Shown here: positions 10,490 to 22,249 of the stretch, piece by piece
Position numbering within the stretch: position 1 is the stretch's first letter
How the letters are laid out: every line of letters begins with the position of its first letter
Assembly (NCBI GenBank): GCA_012064415.1
Contig: SSNU01000168.1
Span: 67,108 to 131,107 of the forward strand
DNA length: 64,000 nucleotides
Reading direction: 5' to 3'
DNA from: Gyrodactylus bullatarudis
Lineage: Eukaryota; Platyhelminthes; Monogenea; Gyrodactylidea; Gyrodactylidae
Notes under the pieces: model-generated
Database searches by the model: none
Told to the model about the DNA's origin: nothing
What the model saw: the letters and a program-made list of their open reading frames with translations, nothing else
Made by a program: the position numbers and the translations under genes

Positions 10490-10984
10490 AAAAGATGAGA
10501 ATTTCCTATTTTTACAAAAAACTCAATATTTTATCCAGAAAGTCAGGAAAAAATTTATTTTTTGGATTCCACTATGGAATCAGCTGATTAGTTTTGAATA
10601 CAAAAAAAAATTCCGAAAAAAATTTGATCTGACCAAAATTGAGCCGTTTTTTGAATTTCGGAAATGTTTCAAATTTCCACTTTTTCAACTTTCAAATCCA
10701 AAATCGTGATCCTAAAAATCAACTTTTGATCACTTTCTCACATTGAAATCAACGAAAAAATTCAACTCAAAGTTCAAATAAATGGGAATTTGACGCTACT
10801 TCAAGATTTCAAATTTGCCGTATTTTCTTTAAAAATTGATATTTTCTACATTTTTTTTCTCCATGTCGTGAAAGAGGGCCTCATAATCTAGATTCCAAAA
10901 TTTCTTGATCAAATTCGATTTCTTGATGAAAAAATTAAGAATTTTGTAAAATTCATAAATTCCCATCTTCATATTAATTAGCTT
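10490..10984. repeat. Chimeric MITE: family-D left half joined to family-B right half
   Basis: The left part (agatgagaatttcctatttt ... gaccaaaattgagccgtttt) is family D. At about 10712 the sequence switches to gtgatcctaaaaatcaactt, and from there to cccatcttcatattaattag it is the family-B right half seen at 61280-61567. Confidence 0.6.
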
Positions 10985-10989
10985 TATAT

Positions 10990-12530
10990 CCTCCAGGTTT
11001 GTCTTATTTGGTAATCAATGTGTCCATTAACAATAGATTCCAAAATGCTTAGTCTTACACAAATTATTCAAAAGTGTAAGATACTTCGAGTTATGTATAA
11101 ATTTTCGGAAAAGATTATTTTCTGTATGTTGAGAAAAATTCAGCAAAAGACGATCTTACTACTTACAGGTTAACTTTTTTTCATCATGTCGGATTGATAA
11201 GACATGTCCTTCCCAAGAAGAATATTGAAGACAAAATGAGCTTTTCTAATCTTTATTTTAATCATCCTCTGTTATCACCAAGAATAGAAAATAGAATGGC
11301 TCTTGCATTCATCATGAATATTATGAGACATATTGCTCTGAAAATATTCAATGCTATCATTGATGTATGGAATCTGATGTTGATTCCTAATATATGTTGA
11401 AGGAGCATTAAAATTCGTCGTATAATTCTTTTATTGTCTCTGCGCTTATTTACTTAGAATCAAGCTCTTCAAATTTTTTGCTTGCTCGGATGAATCATTA
11501 CGATCAACTCTCTTGAAGAGAACTTATGTTATTATAATCAAATATCATTTTCTCTTTTGCTTAATTTCGAAGAATATTTTTAATATAATCAAGATGAGGA
11601 TATTATTCAAACAGTTATCTTTAGAACAAGCAAATGAATCGATAAAGTTGTGAATTTTTTTCGGAACGCTCAAGAGTTGTAATTTTACATAAAAAGCTAC
11701 AACTTTTTTTCTCAGGTAAACGAATTTGATCAAGACTTTTTCTAGATCTACAGAGAAAAAAAATTTTAAAAAATCAATTTTTACGCAAATAATAGAATAT
11801 TTTAATACAAAAAGTAGCGCCAAATTTCCATTTTTTGAATTAAAAACTTAGTTGATTTCAAAAATTTGATCTTTAGGATCAAATTAAATACAAGAAAACT
11901 GGTTAACTTTTGATAAATTCGCTACTTGTTATTTTCAAATTTTTTTCTATGTTTCATAAAAATTATTATGCTTATTATAATTTTTTTGAAATCAAAAATT
12001 TTGCAAAATGATTGATTTGCGTTCACTCATTAATCATGAGATTTTCACCCTCTCTGAAAGGTGATCGATAGCCATAGCAGATGATGATTATTTCTGATTT
12101 TATACATAATAAAACTTCCAGATATCATAATATTAATTTAGAGAGTTCTTTTTTAGTATAGATTGGACTCTGAATGAAATTTCATCAAACTAGTGATACG
12201 TTTCAAAATCATACCACAGAGCCTATGTAATAGACTTGTATTTTCCGAAATATCTAAAATCGACCATCTATAAGATAAATTTAATCTTCAAATATTTAAA
12301 TAGCTTTAAAATACCTTTTAATGCTTCTGGGATAAGATAAACAAAAATGTGAAATTTTTCAAATTGAAAAAGTTTTTAATGTTTCATAATTTTAACTTGA
12401 ATTAACATTATTTCATACAAAAAAGTTGCAAAAAGGACTTAAATCATATTATGATAGTTTTTTCAATAGTTGAAATTGAAATTCCTCTTATTTTTTATTC
12501 TGATCGGTCAAAGAAAATTTTTGATTATCT
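10990..12530. other. Non-coding stretch with one weak open frame
   Basis: The only open frame is 11194-11400 (+, 68 codons), with no recognised motif. From about 11690 to 11900 there are fragments related to the A/B MITE arms (agtagcgccaaatttccatt, ttgatctttaggatcaaatt). No RNA gene or promoter is recognised. Confidence 0.35.
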
Positions 12531-12596
12531 TATTCCAGAAGCTGGAGACCTTATTGATAATCAACACCTGGATTAGATGTAGAAGAAGATGTTTTC

Positions 12597-12810
12597 TTTG
12601 ATGAAGAATGGTCTAGCGATGAAGAATTCGAAGCCGGAGTCGAGGAGAATCGTGTCAGTCCCAAATTGGTATATGAAATGATTGATCAGTTCAACAATGT
12701 TCGTAAGGAGTGGGTAACGAATCATCGATGGCAAACTCTAGGACCATTGATATTGGATCATGTTGACAACAAATCCCATACTGTTACTGATGGCTATGAG
12801 TATTCCTAAT
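12597..12810 (+). pseudogene. Acidic coding-like fragment of unknown gene
   Basis: A plus-strand frame is open from about 12561 (after a TAA) to TAA at 12808-12810. It encodes an acidic start (DEEWSSDEEFE) followed by a regular, non-repeat-like stretch containing Q-F-N-N-V-R-K-E-W-V and H-R-W-Q-T-L-G-P-L. Codon use and residue composition look like real protein, unlike the MITE frames around it. A strong acceptor-like site (cttattccag, ending 12539) lies upstream, but that frame meets a stop before the acidic part. It is probably an exon fragment or a decayed gene piece; I do not recognise the family. A family-A MITE begins 50 bp downstream. Confidence 0.35.
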
Positions 12811-12860
12811 CTTGGTGAAGCACAATACACCCATGATTTTGTCCCTCACAATCGTTATTA

Positions 12861-13030
12861 AAGCAAATTGATATGAAGTTGGGAATCTATGATTTTTACA
12901 GAAATCTCAATATTTTCATCAAGAATACGAATTTTTTTTAAAGGTTTTTTGGAATCCTACTCATGTTGTCCACTTTTACCAGTTGAAGAAAAAAATTAGA
13001 CAAGAAAATCAATTCAACTGAATCTGATAT
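12861..13030. repeat. MITE family A, left half
   Basis: It starts aaattgatatgaagttggga and carries ggaatcctactcatgttgtc, the family-A markers. The matching right half is not adjacent; the sequence runs into 13029-13333, which has weak open frames on both strands and no recognised product. Confidence 0.55.
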
Positions 13031-13339
13031 GATGCATAACCTCATTACCGTTTGGGAGCTGAAATCCGCCATTTTGTTGTGTAACGCCTTCTATACTTAT
13101 GCCCGTGCAAGTCTACTATGTATAAAGGATGAACAAATTCGTTTAGAATTTTCTAATCTTGAATATTTTTTATTGAACCCAATTGAAGATATCAAGTTTT
13201 TTGAAGAAATACGCAATATTTCTCTCCCGGATAGTTTCGGACTCAAATTTTTTTGAATATTTAAGGCTTGAAGCAATAAAATGTTGATTTTTGGAACAGG
13301 TTTAGAAAACAAATTTGAGTTTGGTCCTGTCATTCACAA

Positions 13340-14035
13340 AATTTCAGCCTTTTTGAAAATTTTGTGCTCATTTCATACTGAAATTCGAAAAATTATTTTA
13401 TTTTTAAGTGATTCGTGTCACTTTAGCTGTATATTTTTTCGTTTTTGAGCAGTTTTATGCGATAAAATCAAACTTTTATTGAATACAAAACAAGATATGA
13501 GCATTATTTATTATTATCAAAAAATAAGTTCCCAATGTATTATAAAACTTTTATAATTTGAAAATTTTCAAGATCTCATATCAGAAGCATCAACTTAAGT
13601 TAAGTTTTTGGGAATTTTCATGATATTTCATCCAAGACTTATTCATAAATTTTCACTCCGTGATAATTAATTGGTATTTTCTAGACATTGAATAACAATT
13701 TTTCATACTTACTTGGAGATTGCCATATTTCTCTTTATAAAGAACTCATAAATCATCATTGGACACAGCGTTAGAACTATATTAATGTATCCAATTAGAT
13801 CAGACAGTAGTTCCCAAAAATATCTCTTTTATTCCCCTTAAGAAATTAGGTTAATAGAAATTTATTTTCCACATTTTCTCTGGGATAAAGGAGGAAGGGA
13901 AATTTGACTTTGGCGAGGCTTTAAAGATTTGGTTTTCTAGATAATAAACCAAGTTCTGTGTGCTAAATTTAGGCTTAAGAGGCGGTATATTAGGCCTTAA
14001 ATCCGCATGTAATTTCCTGAACTTTCTAAAATGTA
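13340..14035. other. Non-coding, no gene seen
   Basis: AT-rich sequence without a supported gene, RNA or recognised repeat end. The short minus-strand frame at 13851-14039 lacks supporting features. Confidence 0.3.
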
Positions 14036-14039
14036 CCAA

Positions 14040-14995
14040 ATATCCATTTTTTCACTTTTGAACTCAAAATTTTTTATCGATTTCGATGATTCGAATCAGT
14101 TAAGTGATGATATTTCGGATCAACATTAGACAAAAAATTCGAATATGGCCATAGAGATTAGACTTGGATGAAATTTCGTAAAACTGATGAAACCGCCTGT
14201 AATTTTGTTTAAATAATCTTTGAGCTATTTCTAAATCATTCCACCATCTCTGGCTGAGTCAACTCTTTAAATGATTCTTGAATCATATATACAAAATTTC
14301 GGAAATTTTCAAATTTTGAACGTTTTTTATTTAAATTTTTGTTGATTATATTCGATTTTATTAACTTCATGCAGTTATAAATAGTTTAAATATTTTATTT
14401 AAATAGTTTTTTATCTCTTGGATTTTGAATGTATAAGATTAAGACATTTTTAATGAAAGCATAAATCAAGAGAACGTTCAAAATTTGAAAACCACTCAGC
14501 CAGACATGGTGGAATGATTAAGAAATAGCTCAAAGATTATTTAAACAAAATTACAGGCGGTTTCATCAGTTTTACGAAATTTCATCCAAGTCTAATAGAG
14601 ATAGCAAAGATCTTACTGTTTCCGAGAAAAAGTTAAATTTCCAGATTTTGGATCATTTGCCATCGTGATAATTGAAAAATTCAAATGGTTCGATTTCCCA
14701 CAGTAATGACGAACTTCAGTGAATTTCTGCAGGTGAATTCGAATTCTTCGTTCAATGTTGACCCCTAAACCATCAACCTAAAGTTGAAAAAAATGGAAAT
14801 TTGGTACATTTTCGAAATTCAAAAAACGGCCTAATTTTGGTCAGATTGAATTTTTTTCGGAATTCTTTCGAATATCCGCATCTTATTAGCTCATTCTGTT
14901 TCAGAATTCAAAAAAATATTCTTTTCCTGTGAATCCGGAGAAAAATATCGAATTTTTTGTAAAAATAATATATTCTCATCTTCATGTCAATTAGG
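14040..14995. repeat. Palindromic MITE family D interrupted by a second MITE
   Basis: The interior (tgatgatatttcggatcaac) and the right end (tctcatcttcatgtcaatta) are family D. The element is split by a different MITE at 14158-14595. Removing that insert restores the ggccatagagatagcaaag sequence expected from sister copies. Confidence 0.7.
14158..14595. mobile_element. Nested MITE, ~105-bp inverted arms, 6-bp TSD
   Basis: The left end ttagacttggatgaaatttc and right end gaaatttcatccaagtctaa are exact reverse complements, and pairing continues for ~105 bp (ggcggtttcatc, aatctttgagctatttct). The duplicated target is tagaga at 14152-14157 and 14596-14601. There is no ORF. Confidence 0.8.
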
Positions 14996-15368
14996 TTTAG
15001 TTTTAGTGAGCTTTAATCTAGGCGTTTCTGTTATTATATAATATATATGAACGCACATGCCTTAAGAGACATTGAAAATCGTCGTTTGTTGGAAACTCCA
15101 ACTTTGAACAATTCAGCTTGACCTATAAGGATTCACTTTCCAAAATATAAAGGTAGTTGAGAAATTTCTCCATTAAATTATAAAAAATACTGATTCAATT
15201 CCAAATTTAATCAAGTTTCTGAAACTGTTAACTTGAAAATTATATATCCATCGAAGTGATTGAAAATTTTTGAGTATATTCCCAACATACTATCTGATAC
15301 TACTGGTCAGATCAGATTTCGTTTACTGAAGTTACTAATGATGAAATTCATCACTTGAAGCATACATT

Positions 15369-16400
15369 GATAATTAGAATTAGATTCGTCTGAAAAAATC
15401 CGAACAAGTATCAAAAATAAAATTATTTTAAAAGTATTAATTTTCGATAATCTTAATCGAAATATTCTGTATGTGTTGAAAATAATTAAGATTCAAGAGT
15501 TTAAAACACGTCTAAAGCAAGAACCATTTTCTCTGCACTTGTTTATCATTTTTCAAGCTTTGATGATAATAGATCAATGACTGTATTTTTATCTATAGTT
15601 AAGTTCTATGCAAGTTTGAATGATGATGACATACCTATCTTGCTTATACAGTATAAAATTTAACTCTAGAAGAAGACTAGTTATTTGATCAAAAATATGT
15701 AGGATTTCTTTAAAATAAAATAAATCTGAACCTGTTTGATAATTATTTTTTCCACTATCATACAATCCTGAATAATGCTAGAATATGTCAATAGGAAGAG
15801 TATTAGCCAACTACCAGCCTTATCTAGAACTGCCGAGGGGATGCTAGTCTCTAATGGTTCAATTAGAGCTACTGTAAGATAATTATTTCTTTAATTTTCG
15901 GAATCTTTCTGAATCTGAAGAACCCTTCTCTTCCTTTTGTCTCGTTACAGATAAATCAATACTAACCAGAAGGCAACATAGTAGCGTTCTTCCGATTTCC
16001 GAAAATTTCCGAATCGCCATAATTTAATTTCTGATATAAACAAAAAAATAAGCTTTGATTTGTTTTATTGTATAGAAATCCTACACATTTTTAATCAAAT
16101 AACAATTCTTCTCTAGAGTTAAAGTTTATAATGTCGTAGCAAGCTATCGCTCTGGTAGGTTGATATGATTAATCCTTGATCAAAGCTTGAAGAACGATCG
16201 ATAGGTCCAATGAAGATCCTAGGTATTCTTAGCGATGGTTCTTGCAAAGAAGAAGAAGCTCTTGAATTTTAATATGAATAATTTTTGAAAGAACATATAT
16301 TTCACAAGATTATCGAAAATTAATACTTGTTTTAACAATTTTATTTTCGGTACCTTTTCGGATTTTTTCAGACGGATCCGAATCTGAATTATCTGAAGAA
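15369..16400. mobile_element. Foldback element with long imperfect inverted arms
   Basis: The outer arm starting gataattagaattagattc and ...gtctgaaaaaatccgaa pairs with ttcggattttttcagacggatccgaatctgaattatc at the right. Inner segments also pair: 15640-15760 (atgtaggatttc, tctagaagaagactagttat) with 16045-16140 (gaaatcctacacat, aacaattcttctctagagtt). The centre (15780-16000) is unrelated. No ORF is present. Confidence 0.65.
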
Positions 16401-16409
16401 CCCTACAAC

Positions 16410-17555
16410 ATAATCAGGTAGTAAGCCAACAGCCTTATAGTCAATCTATGCCGAACAGCTCCCTGAAGAGCTACTTGGCTCAAAATTATTAATAAAAGTG
16501 CTCTCCTAATTACATTTTGTTCCAAATACAGAATAAGAGGAAGTCTATTTTTCCAATCATTTAACACTTTTATTTATTTTTTGTTTTATTTCATATTAAT
16601 CTCACTCGAAATGATAAATAAATAAATAATAAACTAATTCAAATGAACCAAGAGTAGAGCTAGAGCGGGAGAATAAATGAAATTTTTTCCGTGATCTGTT
16701 ATACTTTCCTGTTTATACAATGTCGATCAGAGTTTATTTTCCCTTCTTGTTTCTACGTATTTTATTCGCCAACTCTTGAGGGAATGTGAATATTGCTTCC
16801 ACTTGAGAACATGGTTATCAGTTTATTTATTGTTCATTCCCTTGTTCATTCGTACGTAATTTTTCTTGAGAATAAGTTTAGATAAACTTTTTATTTGAAT
16901 CTTCTAGTTGTATCATTTTAATACGGTTAAATAAATATTTTTATTGAACTATTCGTTAATTCTTTTTCACAACACTCAATTTTCTTGTTTGAATCAAAAT
17001 CAAGTTTCATTAAAAAATGAGACATTCCAAATCTTGGATTATCACCAAACTTGAAAATTTTTCTGAGTTCATATTGAGAGTGATCAAAAGTTGAATTTTA
17101 GGATAACGATTGTCACTATTGAATTTGTAATTATTCATGGATATAGAATCACCGAAATTCAACTTTTTTTAGCTGTAAAAATGAAGAAAATTCGATTTTC
17201 GTAAAAGTTGGTTCAGTCGTTGATTTCTTTGACTAAGGCGCTACTTGGACATTTGAAAAATGCCATTATCTCCTTCTCATCGTGAATGCGGACCTGATGA
17301 TTCAGATTCCAAAAGATCAAGTTAATTTTCTAGATGATAAAATTGAGAAAAAAGATCATAAACTTCCATTTTCTTCATACTAACTTGGTGAGGATGCAGA
17401 CGAAATTTTCCAAAATAACTTTACCAAATCTATCTCTGAAATAAACGTTTTCTATGTTGATTTATCCATCCTATCACTAGAGCTGCCGAAATTGGTCAGA
17501 AATTTAGATTATGAAATGGAATTTGGCATATTTCTTTTCCTACTAAAGCTAGTTG
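16410..17555. other. Non-coding, MITE fragments
   Basis: No gene is supported. About 17080-17350 contains a decayed family-B-like segment (gagagtgatcaaaagttgaa, ttctagatgataaaattgag). The rest shows nothing recognisable. Confidence 0.35.
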
Positions 17556-17557
17556 AC

Positions 17558-17720
17558 ATGAAGATGAGAATTTTCTATTTTCCGATGAAATTTGAAAAAG
17601 ATTCAACCCGACCAAAATTGGCCACTGCATCAACTTTCCACTTTTTTATCTTTCGAACCCGAAATTTTCATTCTTTTCGAAGATATAAATGCTGATATTT
17701 TGGATCAAAATTAGATAGAT
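17558..17720. repeat. MITE family D, left half only
   Basis: It starts tgacatgaagatgagaattt and includes gaccaaaattgg and aactttccacttttt. It stops at gatattttggatcaaaatta without a right half. Confidence 0.55.
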
Positions 17721-17955
17721 GGATCACAGAGACATAGTAAAAGATTTGTAAACAATTTGGAAATACGATCTTAGATCAAGTTACATATTATTAGGGCCTC
17801 AAAAAGTCCTAAAAAGTATATTTTTTCTAAGAGACTGTTTCATGCAAGGATTTAGAATTCGCTAAAATAATTCATTTTTCTTGATCTGGATCAAAGTTAT
17901 AAAGTCTTAAATCGGTCTATTTTCATCTTTAGGTCTTAAAATTTACCGGACTTAA

Positions 17956-18319
17956 CCCGTTCAGGCCCATGGCCCATATGTGGGCCAAAATATTAAACCT
18001 AAAAGTTTTTTTTGAAATAAAGATCCCATAAATAAAAGATACACACCATTAAATAACTTGTTTATCAATCTTCCTGAAAAAAGTTGAACCAAAAGATATT
18101 TTATTAGAATTGACTAAATTCACCTTATTTATTGAAAAAATCCTAAAATTACTTGTGCGGTCGCTTGAAAGTAGTTAGGAGAAATGTATTAAAAAATATT
18201 GAAAAAAAAAGTTTTCAGATGATTTAAGGTTTTATTATTCATCTATAATTCATTCTAATTCCGAATATGTATTCATATTCAATGTTTGAACTCATTAAAT
18301 AGACTCGGACCTGAAAGAG
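17956..18319. mobile_element. Non-autonomous piggyBac-type MITE with TTAA target sites
   Basis: The element lies between TTAA at 17952-17955 and TTAA at 18320-18323. The left terminus cccgttcaggccc matches the reverse complement of the right terminus (ctctttcaggtcc) at 10 of 13 positions. A subterminal palindrome ggcccatatgtgggcc follows. TTAA duplication with 12-16-bp ends and such palindromes is typical of piggyBac relatives. It is only 364 bp and has no ORF. Confidence 0.75.
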
Positions 18320-18329
18320 TTAAATCTAA

Positions 18330-18870
18330 AAACTCGAAATCTATCAATTTCACGCAAAGATTACGAAAAACTAACAAAAATATTGGTTACGAGTAACCAT
18401 GAGACCCACATACTGTTAGGATATAAATCAGATACTCCTCTGCGGCAGGAATTTTGATGAAAACTGGTCTGAATTTTATATAATCATGTTTTGTGAATAC
18501 TTATGAGTAGTAACTTAATTATAAATTAAAAAATATAAAGTATTTTCTTAGGACCTTAAGTTGAAAATAATGTGTTTTTAGTCCTAATATATAATATGTT
18601 ATTATATATTATGGGCAATTATTATACCGGTATTCAACATAGAAAAGGAAGGTGTAAACTTTTTTTCGTTTATTAAGCAACATTTACTATACATAAATAA
18701 AAGATTTATTCAGAAAGTAATAGAGTGAATTTACAACATATGATTTATAGTTTACAGTTTGTTATAGGAATGTTATAAAAGTTTAATGATTGCATTGATC
18801 TGTATGTTATAGCTACCGAATATATCATCTATTCATTAAATATCATTGATCATCAAAGAATATTCAGATT
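18330..18870. other. Non-coding, no gene seen
   Basis: AT-rich sequence. ATATATAATATGTTATTATATATTAT-like short palindromes occur near 18588-18613. Nothing else is recognised. Confidence 0.3.
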
Positions 18871-18878
18871 AACTCTTA

Positions 18879-19200
18879 AAGACCCAGAGTAATTTTTTTT
18901 CAAGGGACATAGCTAAGATCGGAAATTTTGTATGGTTTCAGAATTCGCTGATTACCTATATGCAATTTTTTTCAAAAACTACCTTAGTTTAGGAGTAGTT
19001 GGCCCAAAAAATGGCAAATTTTTCTTTAATTTCAAGAGATGAATTCAAGGTGATCATTTTATCGAGTTCTATAGGTAGGATTTCTCGATAAAAGTTTCTT
19101 TCGTTTTTTCTTCGACTTCTGTGAGTGTTTTTTTCAAAAACGATTCATTTTCATAACTTTTCAATAAAAAATTTTAACTTGATAAGTCATAAGTTCATTC
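18879..19200. repeat. Dispersed repeat, second copy 35289-35600
   Basis: It shares aaagacccagag, ggtttcagaat.cgctgat, tagtttaggagtagttggcc and caagagatgaattcaaggtg in the same order and orientation with 35289-35600. It resembles the non-coding repeat at 51175-51420 (caaaccattgcgac side), so it may belong to the same transposon-linked family. Confidence 0.65.
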
Positions 19201-19209
19201 GAAAGCACC

Positions 19210-20180
19210 GCTCTTCTTCGAAAACTAACGAAATTCAATAATTTGGTTAACATTTTAACAAATCTGAGCATTTTATACATGTTAAAATCTTTGCTTGAAA
19301 TAGTTCTATCTAAGAGTCAGAAATTTTCTGAAAGCTAATTTCAAAAAAGTTCTGGTTTGAACTCTGGATATAATATATTCTATAAATAATTTTAATGAAG
19401 GCACAACACCACCTGTACCAAACCGGTCAAACTTTACACTTCTTTATTTTTGAATATTTTAATCTTTTTTTAATCTGACTCGGAATAAACAAATATTTGA
19501 TCCTTTTAAAATAGAAATTCAAGTTTATCAATAAGAGTTGAACACACTTCTGCTGCTATATATTTGTACCGCTATAAAAACCGTTGAATATGAGAATTAG
19601 GTCTACCTATATATAAATGGCTGAAACATGATCCTAGTATAATCAAGTTTCCAAAACTTTGATAGAAAATTATATAACTACTGAACTGATCAAGAAAATC
19701 AAGAATCTTGATTCAACTCTGGTGTCGGAAACGACAATTCGGTTAACAATTGCAATTAGCCATTAAAGTCCGAAAATTCTTTCCTGACGAAGATGAATAG
19801 AATTAACTTTTACATTGGAATTGATTTCAATAGAGAAATATTTCATTAACATCAAGCTAAAAGGTGAAAAAAAGTAAGAGCGTGCCATAGAAATTTGTAA
19901 ACTTTTATGATTCCCCAAAGGTTTATTTTTCATAAAAATTATTTACTGTACCTTACCTTATTTACCTTTTTCCAACCACAAGCAATAAATTTTTATCTTT
20001 AGCATCAACATGAAAATTTATTTCTTTCATGTCACAGTGAATAATAATTCAGGTAAATATAAAAGATTATCGCAAAACTTAAAAAGATAGAATTGTCTTC
20101 ATTTAGACATGGAAAAATTCCTAACTCTTTTGATTCCAAACTCTGGCTTGTATATCTGGAGAAAAAGAAAGATTTGAGAA
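19210..20180. other. Non-coding, no gene seen
   Basis: No supported gene or repeat end. The hydrophobic minus-strand frame at 20099-20302 overlaps the dispersed repeat at 20190 and is treated as chance. Confidence 0.3.
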
Positions 20181-20834
20181 GGATGTAGTATTTCTTGAAA
20201 AATAAAAATTATAGTGATTGTTAAAGTAATCAGAATTATTAGAGTAATAGTACCAAAAAAGATGAAAAATTGTATCTCATAAACTGAAAAAAGTACTTGC
20301 AAGAAAATTTAAGGGATTTTGAGCTAAAAATAGTCCTCTACCGTAAATTGTTGCAGAATTTTTAGTCAATCTTTTCTGATTTTTGTTCAAATTTTTTTCA
20401 TGAAAGAAAATGACCCTTCAACCGTTCTTGTTCATATTTTACAAAATACATACATGTATATCCTTTTAGTTGAAACAAAAAGCTACCATCTAGATGCTAT
20501 TTTCTTACATGATGAAAGCTCGATATCAGGAATATAGCTATCAATTCATTGAAAATTGTGGTTGTTAGCTAGTTGAGGGATACTATATTCTGAGATTAAA
20601 TTTGAAAAATAGTACAATAAAGTACCTGGGCAACAATTTAGTACAGAGATAGTACCAGCTATCTTTTAAATAGGATTAGATCAGCAGATTTTTTTAGTTT
20701 GGACTCACACTATATTTCGAATACATTCTTCTTCTTAGATTTATCAAAGTCTAGTAGTTATCAAATCTGTCACTTTAGGCTACTTGTTGCTGCAGTTTTT
20801 GGCATGGTTCGAAGAGTCTAGAATAAAGCACGCT

Positions 20835-21077
20835 TTATGAACCTGATTGGTCAATTATATTATTATTATTAGGTATGGTTACGAAAAGAGTATTCGAGTC
20901 TACTATAATCTCCATTTCGTTATCTGTTATCAGAATAGACATCAAGACAGGATCCCTCAACATGAACGAGTCTATTCCAGATTCCGAAACACTGTCAGAC
21001 GCTGGTGAAGAATCCAGCAGCCAGCTTGTGTTTATTTCTGATTCACTCTCGGTATCATTGACAGGATTTTGATCCAT
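20835..21077 (-). CDS. Possible acidic N-terminal exon, unknown protein
   Basis: The frame starts at an ATG at 21077 and encodes 80 residues rich in Ser, Asp and Glu (ESESEIN..., SPASDSVSESG), with a hydrophobic ILI-D-x-E stretch after. The composition is like the acidic N-termini of DDE transposases and of many nuclear proteins. No continuing exon is identifiable on the minus strand below 20835. An overlapping plus-strand frame also exists, so the strand is not certain. It could be the start of a transposase gene or an isolated remnant. Confidence 0.25.
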   Translation of the reverse strand: MDQNPVNDTESESEINTSWLLDSSPASDSVSESGIDSFMLRDPVLMSILITDNEMEIIVDSNTLFVTIPNNNNIIDQSGS

Positions 21078-21079
21078 TT

Positions 21080-21985
21080 CTTATTCGTAAATTTTAATAA
21101 AACAAAACACCCATGTTTGTACTAACTTGAGATTAAACTATTTTTTCCAAAATTCATTAATTATTCCCGATAGGAATTCAACTCAAGTGTTTAGCCTAAA
21201 TGAATTCCTCTAAATATAATTTATTTACGGATTTATTTTATTATAGATATTCCCCTCTTTTCTAAGAACATAGTTTTTCTCAGTTGAGCTGTCCTCTTGT
21301 ATGGGGAATCCCATATTCTGTATGTATAAATATAAACCAATTATTTGAAACCATATGAAACCATGTACCCATTTTGATTATACCAAAGTAGTTTATTTGT
21401 GTGCTATATCTTACCTGTAAAATATGACTTCCCTGTATGACTTTTTAATGCTCCACTAATCACCTTGTGGAAAAGAAGAAGCCTATTTAGGGGCGCTAAA
21501 ATCAAGATGAGATCGGCTAAAAGAACCAGAGCAAAACGAATAAGCTGATCAATGAATGATGAATACTTGATATCGAGAATTTGGAAAAATAAAAAAAAGA
21601 AATAAAATTAATTTTCAATGCTAAATTTGTTGATTAAGAGGAATCTGTTTTGTTTCATGAGGGAATCATTCTTTTCCCACCTCTCCCCCCCACATCGTAT
21701 GATGACATCCAGCTCAATTCAACAGATGGAAAAAGAATTTATTTCTATTTCAAAATAGAGAAAGATGCCACATTATTTTTGGTGTAATTGAACAGAATTT
21801 GAAGAGAACTAAGGATTTCTCTATTCCCATTCACACATAAAAATGGGGAGAAAAGTAGATAAAAATTTCAATTGTTGATTCGCTTTAGGGGATATCTAAA
21901 GATGCGGGAATTATTTCTTGATTCAATCTTCATTGTAAAAGAATCTTTTGGATGGAATTTGATGGGAAAAATTGATCTTCATACT
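21080..21985. other. Non-coding, no gene seen
   Basis: A CT-rich patch (cccacctctccccccca) lies near 21677-21693. Nothing else is recognisable. Confidence 0.3.
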
Positions 21986-21989
21986 TGAA

Positions 21990-22240
21990 AAATTTTGGCA
22001 CCCCCTTTTAATATGAAGTCAGCAAAAACCTATCTACTTTTTCAAATGTTGAATCTTTCGCAAGTTTATCAGCGATATTCAGCTTTCTTGTCTTATTGTG
22101 ATCCTGAAAATCAACTTTTGATCTTTCTTCCACTTTCAAATCAATAAAAATTCAGAGTACAAAGTTCGAAAAAATGGAATTTTGGCGCCAAATTGAAATT
22201 TGAAAAATGAACATATTTTTCATTAAAAATCTTGGGCTGA
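21990..22240. repeat. MITE family A/B interior fragment
   Basis: It contains cttattgtgatcctgaaaat, tcaacttttgatc and atggaattttggcgccaaat in the family order, without either terminus. Confidence 0.5.
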
Positions 22241-22249
22241 TAATCCAGA

